Positions 35,597 through 45,122 are shown, numbered from the stretch's first letter. The stretch: DNA of 64,000 nt from Porphyromonadaceae bacterium FC4 (GCA_900120395.1 LT635553.1:424186-488185), one strand, 5' to 3'. Notes: a model not told the origin generated them from the sequence alone. Made by a program: numbers and translations.

Positions 35597-36532
35597 TCAG
35601 GATGCGAAAGCGCCCTCGATGAAGCCGATGCCGTAGCCAAAGTGCTGGACGAAAGCGGCTGCCACGCAGTGCAGAGCTTCGTGCAGGCTGTACCCCTTGA
35701 ACGCTGCGTCTACAAAAATAAGAACGGCATAGAGGAGCGGCAGCTGGATTAACCCGAACGCTACGCAGAAGAAGCAACCAAGAACGAAGAAGGTCGGCAG
35801 GAAGTGAACCGCCTTGAGCGTGCCGGGGTGCTTCTTTTGGAGCGCCCACCTTGCTTTACCGCTGTGACGAACTTGCTGAAAGAACTGACCGAACGAGGTG
35901 CGTCGCTTGTGGTAGAGCCAGCAGTCGGCAAATAGCGCGCTACGGTAGCCGGCTTCGATGACCCGCATACTAAAGTCCAGGTCCTCCCCGTACCGCATCG
36001 TGGTGTCAAAGCCACCGACACGGTCAAATACTTCCTTGCGGACACCCATGTTGAAGGTGCGGGGGTAAAAGCGGTCGCTCATCTGCCTGCTGCTTCCCCG
36101 GATGCCTCCGGTGGTCAAGAGCGCTGTCATGCTGTAGCTGATCCCCTTTTGGGTGGGGGTGAAGCTGTCGTGTCCCCGATCGGGTCCGCCCCAGAGGTCT
36201 GCTTTTTGCTCACGGAGCTCCGCCGACACCTCTCGGAGGTAGCCGGGTGGGAGAATCGTGTCGGAGTCCAAGAAGATCAGCCACTCCTCTTCGGCACGAC
36301 TAGCTCCGTAGTTACGCGCACCGGAGGGGCCGCTGTTTTCTTGCGCGAGGTAGTGGATCGGGAAGGAGGCAGTCCGGTACTGCTCCACCACCTGCTCGGC
36401 GGTGATGGTGGAGCCATCCTCCACGACAATAACCTCGACAGGGTCGTATGGCACCTCCTGTAGCAGAAGGCTGTCCAGCAGCTCACGGAGCTCGTCCGGA
36501 CGGTTGTAGAGCGGGATGATGATGGAGATCAT
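35597..36532 (-). CDS. Glycosyltransferase family 2
   Basis: 311 residues. GT-A fold signatures: [39 protein letters not shown], and the metal-binding LIFLDSDTILPPGYL. A hydrophobic C-terminal region (about 250-280) suggests membrane association. It overlaps rfbB by 4 bases and so probably acts in building a surface glycan (LPS or capsule) that uses dTDP-sugar. Sugar and acceptor unknown. Confidence 0.9.
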   Translation of the reverse strand: MISIIIPLYNRPDELRELLDSLLLQEVPYDPVEVIVVEDGSTITAEQVVEQYRTASFPIHYLAQENSGPSGARNYGASRAEEEWLIFLDSDTILPPGYLREVSAELREQKADLWGGPDRGHDSFTPTQKGISYSMTALLTTGGIRGSSRQMSDRFYPRTFNMGVRKEVFDRVGGFDTTMRYGEDLDFSMRVIEAGYRSALFADCWLYHKRRTSFGQFFQQVRHSGKARWALQKKHPGTLKAVHFLPTFFVLGCFFCVAFGLIQLPLLYAVLIFVDAAFKGYSLHEALHCVAAAFVQHFGYGIGFIEGAFAS

Positions 36533-37605
36533 GGGAGAGGAGTGTGCTGCCGGTGGTACATGGTGTGGTAGTAGGTGCGGTAGTCACCGCCGGTGACGCG
36601 CTCCAGCCACTTCCGGTGGTCGAGGTACCAGCGCACGGTGTGGCGGATCCCTTCCTCAAATGTGACCGAGGGCTCCCAGCCGAGCTCGTCTTTGATCTTT
36701 TGTGCATCGATGGCGTAGCGCAGGTCGTGCCCTTTGCGGTCCTTTACAAACGTGATGAGGGGCAGCGAGTGTCCCTCGGGGTTGCCCAGCATTTCGTCCA
36801 CGATGCGGATGACCGTCTTGATCAGGTCGATGTTGCGCCACTCATTGTTGCCACCGATGTTGTAGGTCTCCCCCGGCGTGCCTCGGTGCAGGATGAGGTC
36901 GATGGCGCGCACATGATCCTCCACGTAGAGCCAGTCTCGGATGTTCTCCCCCTTGCCGTACACCGGTATGGGGGTGCCGGTGCGGATGTTGTGAATCATG
37001 AGGGGAATCAGCTTCTCGGGAAACTGGTAGGGACCGTAGTTATTGGAGCAGTTGGAGATCAGTATGGGTAGTCCGTAGGTGTCGTGGTAGGCGCGGACGA
37101 AGTGGTCGCTGGAGGCTTTGCTGGCGGAGTAAGGGGAGTGGGGCTCGTAGCGGTTGGTCTCGGTGAACGCCGGCTCCCCGGGCTGCAGCGCACCGTACAC
37201 TTCGTCCGTCGAGATGTGAAAGAAGCGTGCCCGCTCCATGAGGTCGTGCTTCTCCCAGTACTCCAGGGTCGCCTGTAGGAGCGAGAGAGTGCCGAGGACG
37301 TTGGTACGGGCGAAGACGAAGGGATCCGAGATGCTACGGTCCACATGGCTCTCTGCTGCGGTGTTGAGCACAGCGTCTATCCGGTGCGTATTCATCACCT
37401 CTCTCAGGGTCGGATAGTCCGCGATGTCTGCGTGGATGAACGTATAGTTCGGACGATCTTGGATGTCGGCGAGGTTGTCCGGGTTGCCCGCATAGGTGAG
37501 CTTATCCAGGTTGTAGATATGACTGCCGGGATATTTCTCGACCAGATAGCGGACGAGATTGGAGCCGATGAAGCCAGCCCCCCCGGTGACGAGTATATTT
37601 TTCAT
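36529..37605 (-). CDS. rfbB: dTDP-glucose 4,6-dehydratase
   Basis: 358 residues, extended SDR. NAD site [14 protein letters not shown], catalytic [20 protein letters not shown] (YxxxK) and the DEVYGAL motif with the preceding Thr (ISTDEVYG). It makes dTDP-4-keto-6-deoxyglucose, second step to dTDP-rhamnose or related sugars. It overlaps rfbA and the glycosyltransferase by 4 bases each. rfbC and rfbD are not in the window. Confidence 0.95.
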   Translation of the reverse strand: MKNILVTGGAGFIGSNLVRYLVEKYPGSHIYNLDKLTYAGNPDNLADIQDRPNYTFIHADIADYPTLREVMNTHRIDAVLNTAAESHVDRSISDPFVFARTNVLGTLSLLQATLEYWEKHDLMERARFFHISTDEVYGALQPGEPAFTETNRYEPHSPYSASKASSDHFVRAYHDTYGLPILISNCSNNYGPYQFPEKLIPLMIHNIRTGTPIPVYGKGENIRDWLYVEDHVRAIDLILHRGTPGETYNIGGNNEWRNIDLIKTVIRIVDEMLGNPEGHSLPLITFVKDRKGHDLRYAIDAQKIKDELGWEPSVTFEEGIRHTVRWYLDHRKWLERVTGGDYRTYYHTMYHRQHTPLP

Positions 37606-38522
37606 GATTCGAAAGAGGTGTTTTGATTCGCTACTTTTAGGAGGTAGTCGCCGTACTCATTTTTGGACATGCTCTCGGCAGACTTTAGGAGTTGATCGCG
37701 GGAGATCCAGCCGTGGGCAAAGGCGATCTCCTCGAGACAGGCGACCTTCAGACCCTGGCGCTTTTGGATCACTTCGACAAAGGAGGCTGCTTCGCTCAGC
37801 GAGCCAAAGGTGCCGGTGTCCAGCCAGGCAAACCCTCTGCCCATCAACGTGACGTCCAGCTTGCCGGAGCGGAGGTAGGCGTCGTTGACAGCGGTGATCT
37901 CCAGCTCTCCCCGCGCCGAAGGCTCTATGGACTTGGCAATGTCGATCACGCTGTTGGGGTAGAAGTAGAGCCCTACCACGGCGTTGTGCGACTGCGGATG
38001 CTCGGGCTTCTCCTCGATGTGGACCGGGATGCCGTCCTTGTTGAGCGTGACCACGCCGTATTGCCCGGGTGAGTCCACCCAGTAGCCGAATATATGGGCG
38101 TGCTCTCGCGTCCGTACACTCTGTACGGCGGCATGGAGCATGCCCGACAGCCCCCGGCCGTAGAAGATGTTGTCCCCCAGAATGAGGCAGACATCGGCGT
38201 CGCCTATGAACTCCTCGCCAATGATGAAAGCCTGCGCCAGACCATCGGGTGAGGGCTGCTCGGCATAGGAGAGACGGAGCCCGTAGTCGCTGCCATCACC
38301 CAGCAGATGCCGAAAGGCAGGCAGATCATGGGGCGTGGAGATGATGAGGATGTCGCGTATGCCTGCCAACATAAGTGTCGAGATCGGGTAGTAGATCATG
38401 GGCTTGTCGTAGACCGGCAGGAGCTGCTTGCTGATCCCCTTGGTGATAGGGTAGAGGCGCGTGCCTGATCCTCCGGCGAGGACGATGCCCTTGATGGGCG
38501 AGGGGTTTCCTATAGGTGGCAT
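37602..38522 (-). CDS. rfbA: Glucose-1-phosphate thymidylyltransferase
   Basis: 306 residues. Nucleotide-binding [19 protein letters not shown] and the later [26 protein letters not shown] and [10 protein letters not shown] are the RmlA hallmarks. It makes dTDP-glucose, first step of the pathway continued by rfbB. First gene of the three-gene unit; no clear TAnnTTTG is seen upstream. The short N-terminal MPPIGNPSP could be shortened, since the conserved part starts at KGIVLAGG. Confidence 0.95.
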   Translation of the reverse strand: MPPIGNPSPIKGIVLAGGSGTRLYPITKGISKQLLPVYDKPMIYYPISTLMLAGIRDILIISTPHDLPAFRHLLGDGSDYGLRLSYAEQPSPDGLAQAFIIGEEFIGDADVCLILGDNIFYGRGLSGMLHAAVQSVRTREHAHIFGYWVDSPGQYGVVTLNKDGIPVHIEEKPEHPQSHNAVVGLYFYPNSVIDIAKSIEPSARGELEITAVNDAYLRSGKLDVTLMGRGFAWLDTGTFGSLSEAASFVEVIQKRQGLKVACLEEIAFAHGWISRDQLLKSAESMSKNEYGDYLLKVANQNTSFES

Positions 38523-38633
38523 ATGGTGGTGAACGTGTAAGGTTGCGGGGCACGAAGTTGGTGCGTCCCGATTGGTAGCCTAAACATACCGATTTTTTAC
38601 GTAACCGAGGGACGGGGAGATTACTCAATCAGC

Positions 38634-38665
38634 GCTCACGCATTTGAAGTTTAGAGATAGTCGGT
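38634..38665 (+). repeat. Left inverted repeat of the 401-bp element
   Basis: 32 bases, mirrored at 39003-39034 with one mismatch. Confidence 0.85.
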
Positions 38666-38772
38666 AGTGATGATGTCGGTGGAGTCCTTGGTGGCATTGG
38701 TCGTTTGCTGAGCCGAGGGGGCTCTTTTTCTTCTTTTTCTTCAACCTCTCAAAAAAAAAGTGACGTGTACTG

Positions 38773-38863
38773 AAAAAAGTTTCCTACTGGGAACAGATCG
38801 CTACTATCCGTCAAATCATTTTCTTTCCTACTGGAAACATTTCTCTTATATCCGTCAAATTTT
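38773..38863 (+). repeat. Interspersed 92-bp tandem-hairpin repeat, copy 7
   Basis: Plus orientation; first hairpin has one change (GTTTCC-TACT-GGGAAC), the second is intact. Both CTATCCGTCAAAT-type blocks are present (one reads TATATCCGTCAAAT). It sits inside the inverted-repeat element, and the usual left arm is replaced by other sequence. Confidence 0.9.
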
Positions 38864-38998
38864 CCACCCCTCCCCGAACGGCAAAAATAGGGGCACTTGG
38901 TGCCTTGCCGTCTTCCTTAGTTCGTCCCCCATGCGGTACTTGATGTCATAATTGATGATAAAGTGCAACTCCTCCTCCGTAAAGTCATAATACTCAGT
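38854..38998 (-). pseudogene. Remnant resembling the C-terminus of an adenine-specific DNA methylase
   Basis: The minus-strand frame reads TEYYDFTEEELHFIINYDIK then YRMGDELRKTARHQ and stops at a TGA inside repeat copy 7. The segment FTEEELxFIINYDIKYRMG is a familiar tail of Eco57I-type/N6 methylases of restriction systems. A TAG stops the frame upstream, and no start or catalytic part is left, so this is a fragment. Family recognition is from memory of the motif. Confidence 0.5.
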
Positions 38999-39002
38999 CC
39001 CC

Positions 39003-39034
39003 ACCGACTACCTCTAAACTTCAAATGCGTGAGC
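39003..39034 (-). repeat. Right inverted repeat of the 401-bp element
   Basis: Mirror of 38634-38665, 31 of 32 bases. It begins 16 bases past the ABC-F stop codon. Confidence 0.85.
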
Positions 39035-39049
39035 CCGGGGACGGGGAGA

Positions 39050-40909
39050 CTACTCGATCTCGCTAAGCTCGAGCCAGCGTAGCTCTTTCTCGTCGATCTC
39101 TGCCTTGAGCGCCGAGTACTGATTGGCTAGCCGGGTCAGCTCTTCCGGGTCGCTTGTTCCGCTGTTCATGGTGTCGGCGACGGCTTGGAGCTGTGCTTGT
39201 AGCTCGGGTAGTTCGTTTTCGATGGCTTCGAACTCCTGTTGTTCCTTGTACGATCGTTTCTTCTTTCGCTCTTGCCGAGGCTTGGGCGTGACGAGCTTGG
39301 TGGGCTCGGCATTTGTCATAGGCGCGGAGCTCTTTTTCTGAAGGCGGTAGTCGGTGTAGTTGCCGGGGAAGTCCTCGATGGTGCCGTCACCGGTGAAGAC
39401 AAAGAGGTGCTCCGCCAGCCGATCCATAAAGAAACGGTCGTGCGATACCACCAGCAGACATCCGCCAAAGTCCGTGAGGTACTCCTCGAGCACCTGGATC
39501 GTGGGAATGTCCAGATCGTTGGTTGGCTCGTCGAGGACTAGGAAGTTGGGATTGTCCATCAGTACGGTGCAGAGCTGCAGCCTCCGCTTCTCCCCTCCGC
39601 TGAGCTTAGCTACGTAGTCTTGTTGCCGTGCGGGGCTAAAGAGAAAGCGGTTGAGAAACTGCATGGCACTTACACTCCGTCCGTTGCCAAGCATGATGTG
39701 CTCAGCCCGGTCGGTTATGACTTCGATTACCTTTTTGTCGTCCGAAAAAGTAGGCGGGGTCTGAGCAAAGTAGCCGAAGCGGACGGTCTCTCCCACTGTG
39801 ATCTCACCCGACGATGGCGGGAGCAAGCCCATGATCAGCTTGAGGAAGGTGGTCTTTCCGGCGCCGTTGGGTCCGATGATACCGACGCGATCCCGGCGGG
39901 CAAAGTCGTAGGTGAAGTCCTTGAGCACCACCTTGTCTCCGAAGGACTTGCAGAGGTTGCGTGCCTCAAAGATTTTCTTCCCTATGTAGACATCTCCTGC
40001 ACTCTCCAGTGTGGGTTGCCGGGAGGTCGAGGTGGTCTGTAGGCGCTCCTTTGTCTCGTGAAAGGCATCCTTGCGGTACTTCGCCTTGGAGGAGCGTGCC
40101 TGAGGCGTGCTCCTCATCCACTCCAGCTCTCTGCGGTAGATGTTTCGGAGCGTCTGCTGCTCTGCCTCCATTTGGTTCAACCGCTCTTGCCGCTTCTCCA
40201 GGTAGAGGGAGTAATTGCCCTCGTAGGTGTAGAGCTTGTGGTTGTCCAGCTCGATGATGGTGTCGCACACCTGGTCGAGGAAGTACCGGTCGTGGGTGAC
40301 CATCAGGAGTGTGACCGGCTTCTCCCTCAGGTAATCCTCCAGCCACTCAGTCACGTCCGGGTCGAGGTGGTTGGTTGGCTCGTCCAGGATCAAAAAGCCG
40401 GGACTATCGAGGAGTACAGAGGCGAGTGCTATTCGCTTGTTCTCGCCACCGGAGAGTCCTTTTGTGGATCGGGTGGGATCGGTCAGATGGAGGCGGTCGA
40501 GGAGGGCGGTGAGCTCGCGGGTGATCTGCCAGGCATCCAGCGCATCCATCTGCGCCATCGCCTTCATCAGGGCGTGGGGGTCTTGGCTTTTCTCCGCCTG
40601 CTCGTACTGAGTGATGGCGTCCCTGAGCTCCGGTCGGATGCCGCTCAGGCAGGCAGAGAGGATGTCCGGGTAGCTGCTAAAGTCCGCCTGCTGCGGCAGG
40701 TAGGCGACGCGCGTCTCCTTGGGGATCGTGATGGTGCCCTCGTCGGCAGGCTCCTGTCCGACAAGTATGCGGAGCAGGGTGCTCTTGCCGGCACCGTTGG
40801 GGGCGATGAGCCCTACCTTTTGCCCCTCTTCGATGAAAAACGTCAAGTCCTCAAAGAGCTCCAGTATCCCAAAACTCTTGGACAAATTCTCTACTTGCAG
40901 TACCGCCAT
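39050..40909 (-). CDS. ABC-F family ATP-binding protein (Uup/EttA-like)
   Basis: 619 residues. Two ABC domains in one chain with no membrane part: first Walker A GLIAPNGAGKSTLLRIL, signature LSGGENKRIALA; second Walker A GIIGPNGAGKTTFLKLI, signature LSGGEKRRLQLC. A linker rich in charged residues (about 230-310) lies between. The C-terminal ~70 residues form a coiled coil (ELPELQAQLQAVADTMN), as in Uup. ABC-F proteins act on ribosomes or DNA rather than transport. 6 bases after holB; its 3' end touches the inverted-repeat element. Confidence 0.93.
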   Translation of the reverse strand: MAVLQVENLSKSFGILELFEDLTFFIEEGQKVGLIAPNGAGKSTLLRILVGQEPADEGTITIPKETRVAYLPQQADFSSYPDILSACLSGIRPELRDAITQYEQAEKSQDPHALMKAMAQMDALDAWQITRELTALLDRLHLTDPTRSTKGLSGGENKRIALASVLLDSPGFLILDEPTNHLDPDVTEWLEDYLREKPVTLLMVTHDRYFLDQVCDTIIELDNHKLYTYEGNYSLYLEKRQERLNQMEAEQQTLRNIYRRELEWMRSTPQARSSKAKYRKDAFHETKERLQTTSTSRQPTLESAGDVYIGKKIFEARNLCKSFGDKVVLKDFTYDFARRDRVGIIGPNGAGKTTFLKLIMGLLPPSSGEITVGETVRFGYFAQTPPTFSDDKKVIEVITDRAEHIMLGNGRSVSAMQFLNRFLFSPARQQDYVAKLSGGEKRRLQLCTVLMDNPNFLVLDEPTNDLDIPTIQVLEEYLTDFGGCLLVVSHDRFFMDRLAEHLFVFTGDGTIEDFPGNYTDYRLQKKSSAPMTNAEPTKLVTPKPRQERKKKRSYKEQQEFEAIENELPELQAQLQAVADTMNSGTSDPEELTRLANQYSALKAEIDEKELRWLELSEIE

Positions 40910-40915
40910 TGTTGC

Positions 40916-42097
40916 TTATGAGGTATAGGATCGTGCGAAATGAACCATGAGGTCAAAGAAGACCATCTTCGTGTTGGCATTCTGCCGGAGTTCGCTCCGT
41001 GCCCTACCGAGGTCGTCCATCAGCTCGGGGTAAACCGAGAGGGGCAGACGCTCCGCAATCCTCTGCAGACGCGGGAGGTCGGCAGGGGGGATGTAGACCG
41101 CATCGGTGACCCCCAGTCTTAGGGCGTTGGCTTCGCGCAGGAGCCCCGTCACCTTGTCCACCATGTCAATCACGTGGGGGCGGCTCTCCTTGGCCAGCTC
41201 TTCGGTCAGGCTCTGAAACTTCCTCGGGTCACTCATCAGCGTCGTCTCCAAAAATTGGAGTGCCTGCTCCAGCAGGGTGTCCTCCGCCCCCGATGCAAGC
41301 TGCAAAGCTCGGTGGAGATTGCCCTGAGCGAGGTGGGCTATCTCTGCCGACTCATCCGCAGCCACGCCATACTTAGTAGCCAGAAGCTCCTGCAGCTCCT
41401 CCTCCGGAATGGGTGGGACACGCACCATCTGAAACCGGCTGACGATGGTCGGCAGCAGCAGGTCGGGACGGTGGCTCACGGCAAGGAAAAGCATCTCCTC
41501 AGGCGGTTCCTCAAAGAGCTTGAGCAGCTTATTGGCTGTGTCGGTCCGCATCGTCTCGGGCTGCCAGATCAGCACCACCTGATGCCGACTCTGGAAGGAC
41601 TTGAGGACGCTCTTCTTGGAGAGCTTATCCGCCTCGGCGACCAGGATGTTCAGCTGCTTGTTGCCGGAGTTGAGCGTCTCCTTCCACTCTTGGTCGGTGA
41701 AGCGCACATGCTGCCTCATCATCTTGGCAAAGGCGTCGGCAAAGTCGCTTGCCGTGGTCTCCTTGTCCCCCTCCTTGGCAATGGGGTAGATGATGCTAAA
41801 GTCCGGGTGCTCGCCTTCGTTCATCTGGCGACAGGAGAGACAGGTCCCGCAGGGGCCTTCGGAGGTAGGGTGCTCGCAGAGGATATGGCGGGCAAACGCC
41901 ATTGCGAGGGGTAATGCCTCTCCTCCCGGCTTCCCGGTGAAGAGCAGGGCGTGAGGGATGGTGGCATGCGCCACCAGTTCGCACAGATGACTGATCTGCG
42001 CTGCCTGCCCGTAGACCTCACCGTAGGTGGGGATGATGCGCTCCGGAGTCGCCAAGGGATCAGTAGTTCGTGTCGTTTCGGTCGATATTCCCGCCAA
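40916..42097 (-). CDS. holB: DNA polymerase III subunit delta'
   Basis: 393 residues. YGQAAQISHLCELVAHATIPHALLFTGKPG matches the AAA+ start of delta'; the P-loop is altered as expected for delta'. A zinc module CEHPTSEGPCGTCLSCRQM follows, then LNILVAEADKLSKKSVLK, LLKLFEEPPEEMLFLAVSHRPDLLLPTIVSRFQ (sensor region). It is part of the clamp loader. The ATG overlaps the DHOD-like gene by 38 bases; no better start is seen. Confidence 0.92.
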   Translation of the reverse strand: MAGISTETTRTTDPLATPERIIPTYGEVYGQAAQISHLCELVAHATIPHALLFTGKPGGEALPLAMAFARHILCEHPTSEGPCGTCLSCRQMNEGEHPDFSIIYPIAKEGDKETTASDFADAFAKMMRQHVRFTDQEWKETLNSGNKQLNILVAEADKLSKKSVLKSFQSRHQVVLIWQPETMRTDTANKLLKLFEEPPEEMLFLAVSHRPDLLLPTIVSRFQMVRVPPIPEEELQELLATKYGVAADESAEIAHLAQGNLHRALQLASGAEDTLLEQALQFLETTLMSDPRKFQSLTEELAKESRPHVIDMVDKVTGLLREANALRLGVTDAVYIPPADLPRLQRIAERLPLSVYPELMDDLGRARSELRQNANTKMVFFDLMVHFARSYTS

Positions 42098-43097
42098 AGC
42101 TGTCCACCGGGCGGTCGTCGTGGCTGCTGAAGTGCTTCATGAATTGGCTCCTCTGCATTACATTGGCATGATCAATGCGTGTGGCTGCCAGTCTGCCCAC
42201 TACCTCATCGATGCCGGCGTACTTGTGCTCCTCCATCCACTTGGTCAGGTAGGCGAGGCTCTCCTCTATGATGCGTGCACCACCCTTGTAGAGGGCTGTG
42301 CAGTACTGTACGGCATCAGCTCCTGCGAGCAGTCCTTTCACGAGGTCCTTGCCGTCACGTGCTCCGGAGGAGATGGCGATCGAGAGATCCGGCACTGCAC
42401 CGCGCACCAGTGAGGTGTAGCGTATGCCATCCAGCAAGTCGGTCTCGCTGCTAAATATAGGACCGGAGACGATCGCCTCATTGTGTATGTCGATGTCCGG
42501 TAAGTAGCTCCTGTTGAAAAGCACCACACCCCCTGCTCCGGATATAGAGAGGCTCCGGCAGAGGCTGATGATATTGGTGTAGTACTTAGACAGCTTGAGC
42601 GTGATCGGCACCCGGGGGAGTGCTTTCGTAAGGTCTGCGACCATCTGTACCAGCCCCTTTTCCGCCGTACCCCACTCCTGAGCTCGGTCGGTATCGATGC
42701 GCATGACGTTGAGTTCGAGTGCATCGGCTCCTGCCTCGACGAGCGAGTGGGCATACTCCATCCACGTGTCAGCCTTGTAGCAGTTGATGCTGGCAATGAC
42801 CGGTATCTCCAGACTGTCCTTGCACGCCTTGATGAGGTCCGTGTGCTCGGAGAGGGCGTGGTCTTGGACGTAGCTCTGCAGATACTCCATCGCGCCGGGA
42901 AAGTCGCTGCTGCTCTCGAGGTTGGATACCTCTTGCTCCATCTGCTCTTCAAAGATGGACTTGAGCACTACGGCTCCCGCACCGGCGTTGGCTAGCTCTT
43001 TTATCTTCTTTGGGTCGCTGGTCAGCCCTGAGCTGGCTATGATTAGCGGACTGCGCAGGCTCAGCTTGTTTGCATACTTGGTGGAGGTGTTTGCCAT
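42060..43097 (-). CDS. Dihydroorotate dehydrogenase-like FMN protein
   Basis: 345 residues. A TIM-barrel of the PyrD type: LRSPLIIASSGLTSDPKKIKEL, AGAGAVVLKSIFEEQ, PVIASINCYKADTWMEYA, then ITLKLSKYYTNI and LLAGADAVQYCTALYKGGARII at the phosphate-binding end. The catalytic Cys/Ser region of true PyrD is not clear, and this sequence class in Bacteroidota is usually a paralogue distinct from pyrD. Reaction unproven. First gene of a unit with holB and the ABC-F gene; -7 box at 43175-43182. Confidence 0.82.
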   Translation of the reverse strand: MANTSTKYANKLSLRSPLIIASSGLTSDPKKIKELANAGAGAVVLKSIFEEQMEQEVSNLESSSDFPGAMEYLQSYVQDHALSEHTDLIKACKDSLEIPVIASINCYKADTWMEYAHSLVEAGADALELNVMRIDTDRAQEWGTAEKGLVQMVADLTKALPRVPITLKLSKYYTNIISLCRSLSISGAGGVVLFNRSYLPDIDIHNEAIVSGPIFSSETDLLDGIRYTSLVRGAVPDLSIAISSGARDGKDLVKGLLAGADAVQYCTALYKGGARIIEESLAYLTKWMEEHKYAGIDEVVGRLAATRIDHANVMQRSQFMKHFSSHDDRPVDSFGGNIDRNDTNY

Positions 43098-43174
43098 AAC
43101 GTTGGGACGATATATTCTGGTATTAAAAACGTTCTTTTTCTTTACTTTCTTATCCGGATCCTCCCCTCCTCATA

Positions 43175-43182
43175 CAAAGATA
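43175..43182 (-). promoter_or_regulatory. Probable -7 box of the DHOD-like gene
   Basis: Minus-strand TATCTTTG, 78 bases before the start. Confidence 0.5.
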
Positions 43183-43272
43183 ACAAGAAAATGCGACCTA
43201 TAGATTTGTGCTCGTGTATCTTGTTGATAAGTAAATAGTTGTAACCATTAAAAGGTTTGAAGCCTGAATGCC

Positions 43273-43364
43273 AAAAAGTTTCCTACTGGAAACCGTTTGC
43301 TTCTATCCGTCAAATCGTTTTCTTTCCTACTGGAAACATTTCGCTACTATCCGTCTAATTTTTT
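43273..43364 (+). repeat. Interspersed 92-bp tandem-hairpin repeat, copy 8
   Basis: Plus orientation, very near the consensus; both hairpins intact. The left arm begins TGATAA at 43225, 48 bases out. It lies in the divergent region between the DHOD-like gene and the DUF4301 gene. Confidence 0.93.
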
Positions 43365-43446
43365 GTGCGGATCCACGACGAAAAAAACGGAGTCGTTTTG
43401 CGGTTTGATTGTTTGGCAGTTCCGTCTCAAGTGTGAAGTATTTTGG

Positions 43447-43454
43447 TACATTTG
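43447..43454 (+). promoter_or_regulatory. Probable -7 box of the DUF4301 gene
   Basis: TACATTTG, 44 bases before the start codon; spacing to a TTTG is not convincing. Confidence 0.5.
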
Positions 43455-43497
43455 TGAGAGAAGGAGACGAGCGATATCTCATAACTAAACTAATGGT

Positions 43498-45081
43498 ATG
43501 AACAAAGAAACATACGAGCCTACGGCAGCCGATTTGGCTCAGATTGAGAACCTGGGCATCAGTCGTGCGCAGCTGGAGAAGCAGCTGACGGCCTTTGAGG
43601 AGGGAATCCCCTACCTCAGCATAGTACGGGCAGCAGACAGCAAGAGCGGGGTCACCGTCCTGACCGAAAAGCAGTCCGTGGCAGCCCTGGAGACTTGGGC
43701 GCAGCTGCTCCGGGACCCTGCGGTGAATGTACTCAAGTTTGTCCCCGCTTCGGGAGCTGCATCTCGGATGTTCAAGGATCTGCACCGCTTCTTGGCAGGA
43801 GAGGACCCCACACCATCGGTACAAGAAGTGCTGGACAACCTGACTCACTTTGCCTTTTACGACGCACTCAACCGCGCCTGTATGCTCGGGGAGGGGGGCA
43901 AGACGGTGCCCAAGCTCCTGGAGCGGGGCGAGGCGCGTGTCGTCATCAAGTACCTGCTCACAGAGGTGGGGCTCAACTACGCCAACCTCCCAAAGGCGTT
44001 GGTGCTTTTTCACAAGTACCCACAGGTGTCTCGGACGGCGATGGAGGAGCACCTCGCCGAGGGGGCGATGTACACGCGCAACAGCAAGGGGATTACCCGT
44101 CTACACTTCACCCTCTCTCCGGAGCACATCAAGCCTTTTGATGCGCTGCTGCAGAGACGAAAGGCGGCCCTGGAGGAGGCGTACAGTACGATCTTCCAGG
44201 TCACACACTCTATCCAAAAGTCCAGCACGGATACCGTAGCGGTGGATCTCGAGAACCACCCTCTCAGGGATGAGGATGGCGAGCTGATCTTTCGTCCGGG
44301 CGGACACGGAGCACTCATCGAGAACCTCAACGAGGTGGATGCCGACATCATTTTCATCAAAAATATAGACAACGTGGTGCCGGACTTTCAGAAGAGCAGC
44401 ACCATCATCCACAAAAAGATCCTCGGCGGGTACCTGGTACAGCTGAGGGACCGGGTGTACCACTACGCCGCGGAGCTGTCGAATACGCCCAAGCCCAGCA
44501 CAAGCCTTCTTTCGGAGGTGCAGTCCTTTTTGCGGGACGCCTTTTGCATCGAGACGGACGAACTGTCGAGCGTGGAGGGAGATGACCCGCTGGCTGAGCT
44601 CCAGAAGGAGGAGAACCGCGGGGCTCTCGCCCGGACACTCAGACAACTCCTCAACCGCCCCATACGGGTGTGCGGCATGGTGCGTAATGATGGCGAGCCC
44701 GGTGGAGGGCCATATATCGTGCGGGATAAGGAGGGACGAACCAGCCTGCAGATACTGGAGAAGTCCCAGGTCGACATGAACAACATCCACGCAAGGGAGC
44801 AGTACGAAAGCAGTCGGTACTTCAACCCCGTGGACCTGGTCTGCTGCATCAAGGACTACAGAGGCAATAAGTACGACCTCCGGCTCTTTGTCGATCCGGA
44901 TACCGGATTCATCAGCAATAAGAGTAAGGGAGGCAGGGAGCTGAAGGCACTGGAGCTGCCGGGTCTCTGGAACGGCGCAATGAGCCGATGGAATACCGCA
45001 TTTGTAGAGGTGCCGGCGGATACGTTTAACCCCGTGAAGACGGTCAACGACCTGCTGAGACCCGCTCACTCCGTAGAGTGA
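43498..45081 (+). CDS. DUF4301 family protein
   Basis: 527 residues. KFVPASGAASRMFKDLHRFL is the conserved N-terminal signature, with a GxGTRM-like look to nucleotidyltransferase loops. Later parts include ALVLFHKYPQVSRTAMEEHL, FRPGGHGALIENLNEVDADIIFIKNIDNV and CGMVRNDGEPGGGPY. The pattern of phosphate-binding Gly loops plus HGALIENL suggests a nucleotide-sugar or phosphate-using enzyme, but no function is known to me. Cytoplasmic, no signal. Followed after 41 bases by the aminopeptidase gene. Confidence 0.85.
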   Translation: MNKETYEPTAADLAQIENLGISRAQLEKQLTAFEEGIPYLSIVRAADSKSGVTVLTEKQSVAALETWAQLLRDPAVNVLKFVPASGAASRMFKDLHRFLAGEDPTPSVQEVLDNLTHFAFYDALNRACMLGEGGKTVPKLLERGEARVVIKYLLTEVGLNYANLPKALVLFHKYPQVSRTAMEEHLAEGAMYTRNSKGITRLHFTLSPEHIKPFDALLQRRKAALEEAYSTIFQVTHSIQKSSTDTVAVDLENHPLRDEDGELIFRPGGHGALIENLNEVDADIIFIKNIDNVVPDFQKSSTIIHKKILGGYLVQLRDRVYHYAAELSNTPKPSTSLLSEVQSFLRDAFCIETDELSSVEGDDPLAELQKEENRGALARTLRQLLNRPIRVCGMVRNDGEPGGGPYIVRDKEGRTSLQILEKSQVDMNNIHAREQYESSRYFNPVDLVCCIKDYRGNKYDLRLFVDPDTGFISNKSKGGRELKALELPGLWNGAMSRWNTAFVEVPADTFNPVKTVNDLLRPAHSVE

Positions 45082-45122
45082 AACCATAGATACGAAAACA
45101 ATCAACAACACAAACATAAAAT

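Larger units (their letters stand above)
38609..39059. mobile_element. Inverted-repeat-bounded insertion flanked by 22-bp direct repeats
   Basis: A 401-bp segment is bounded by 32-bp inverted repeats (38634-38665 and 39003-39034, 31 of 32 matching; outer end GCTCACGCATTTGAAG). Just outside lie direct repeats of 22 bp with two mismatches (38609-38630 and 39038-39059, GGGACGGGGAGA then TACTC); the right one covers the last codons and stop of the ABC-F gene. Inside are a methylase-like C-terminal fragment and repeat copy 7. No transposase is present. It may be a MITE-like element or what is left of a larger insertion. Confidence 0.65.

Noticed and set aside
38651-38740. Minus-strand frame ending ...TTNATKDSTDIITTDYL at the left inverted repeat as a gene
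   Set aside because: No start codon or recognisable domain and an in-frame stop only about 30 codons upstream; at most another fragment inside the element.
44101-45117. Minus-strand open frame of 338 codons opposite the DUF4301 gene
   Set aside because: The plus-strand frame has the conserved DUF4301 motif, a promoter and normal composition; the antisense frame has none.
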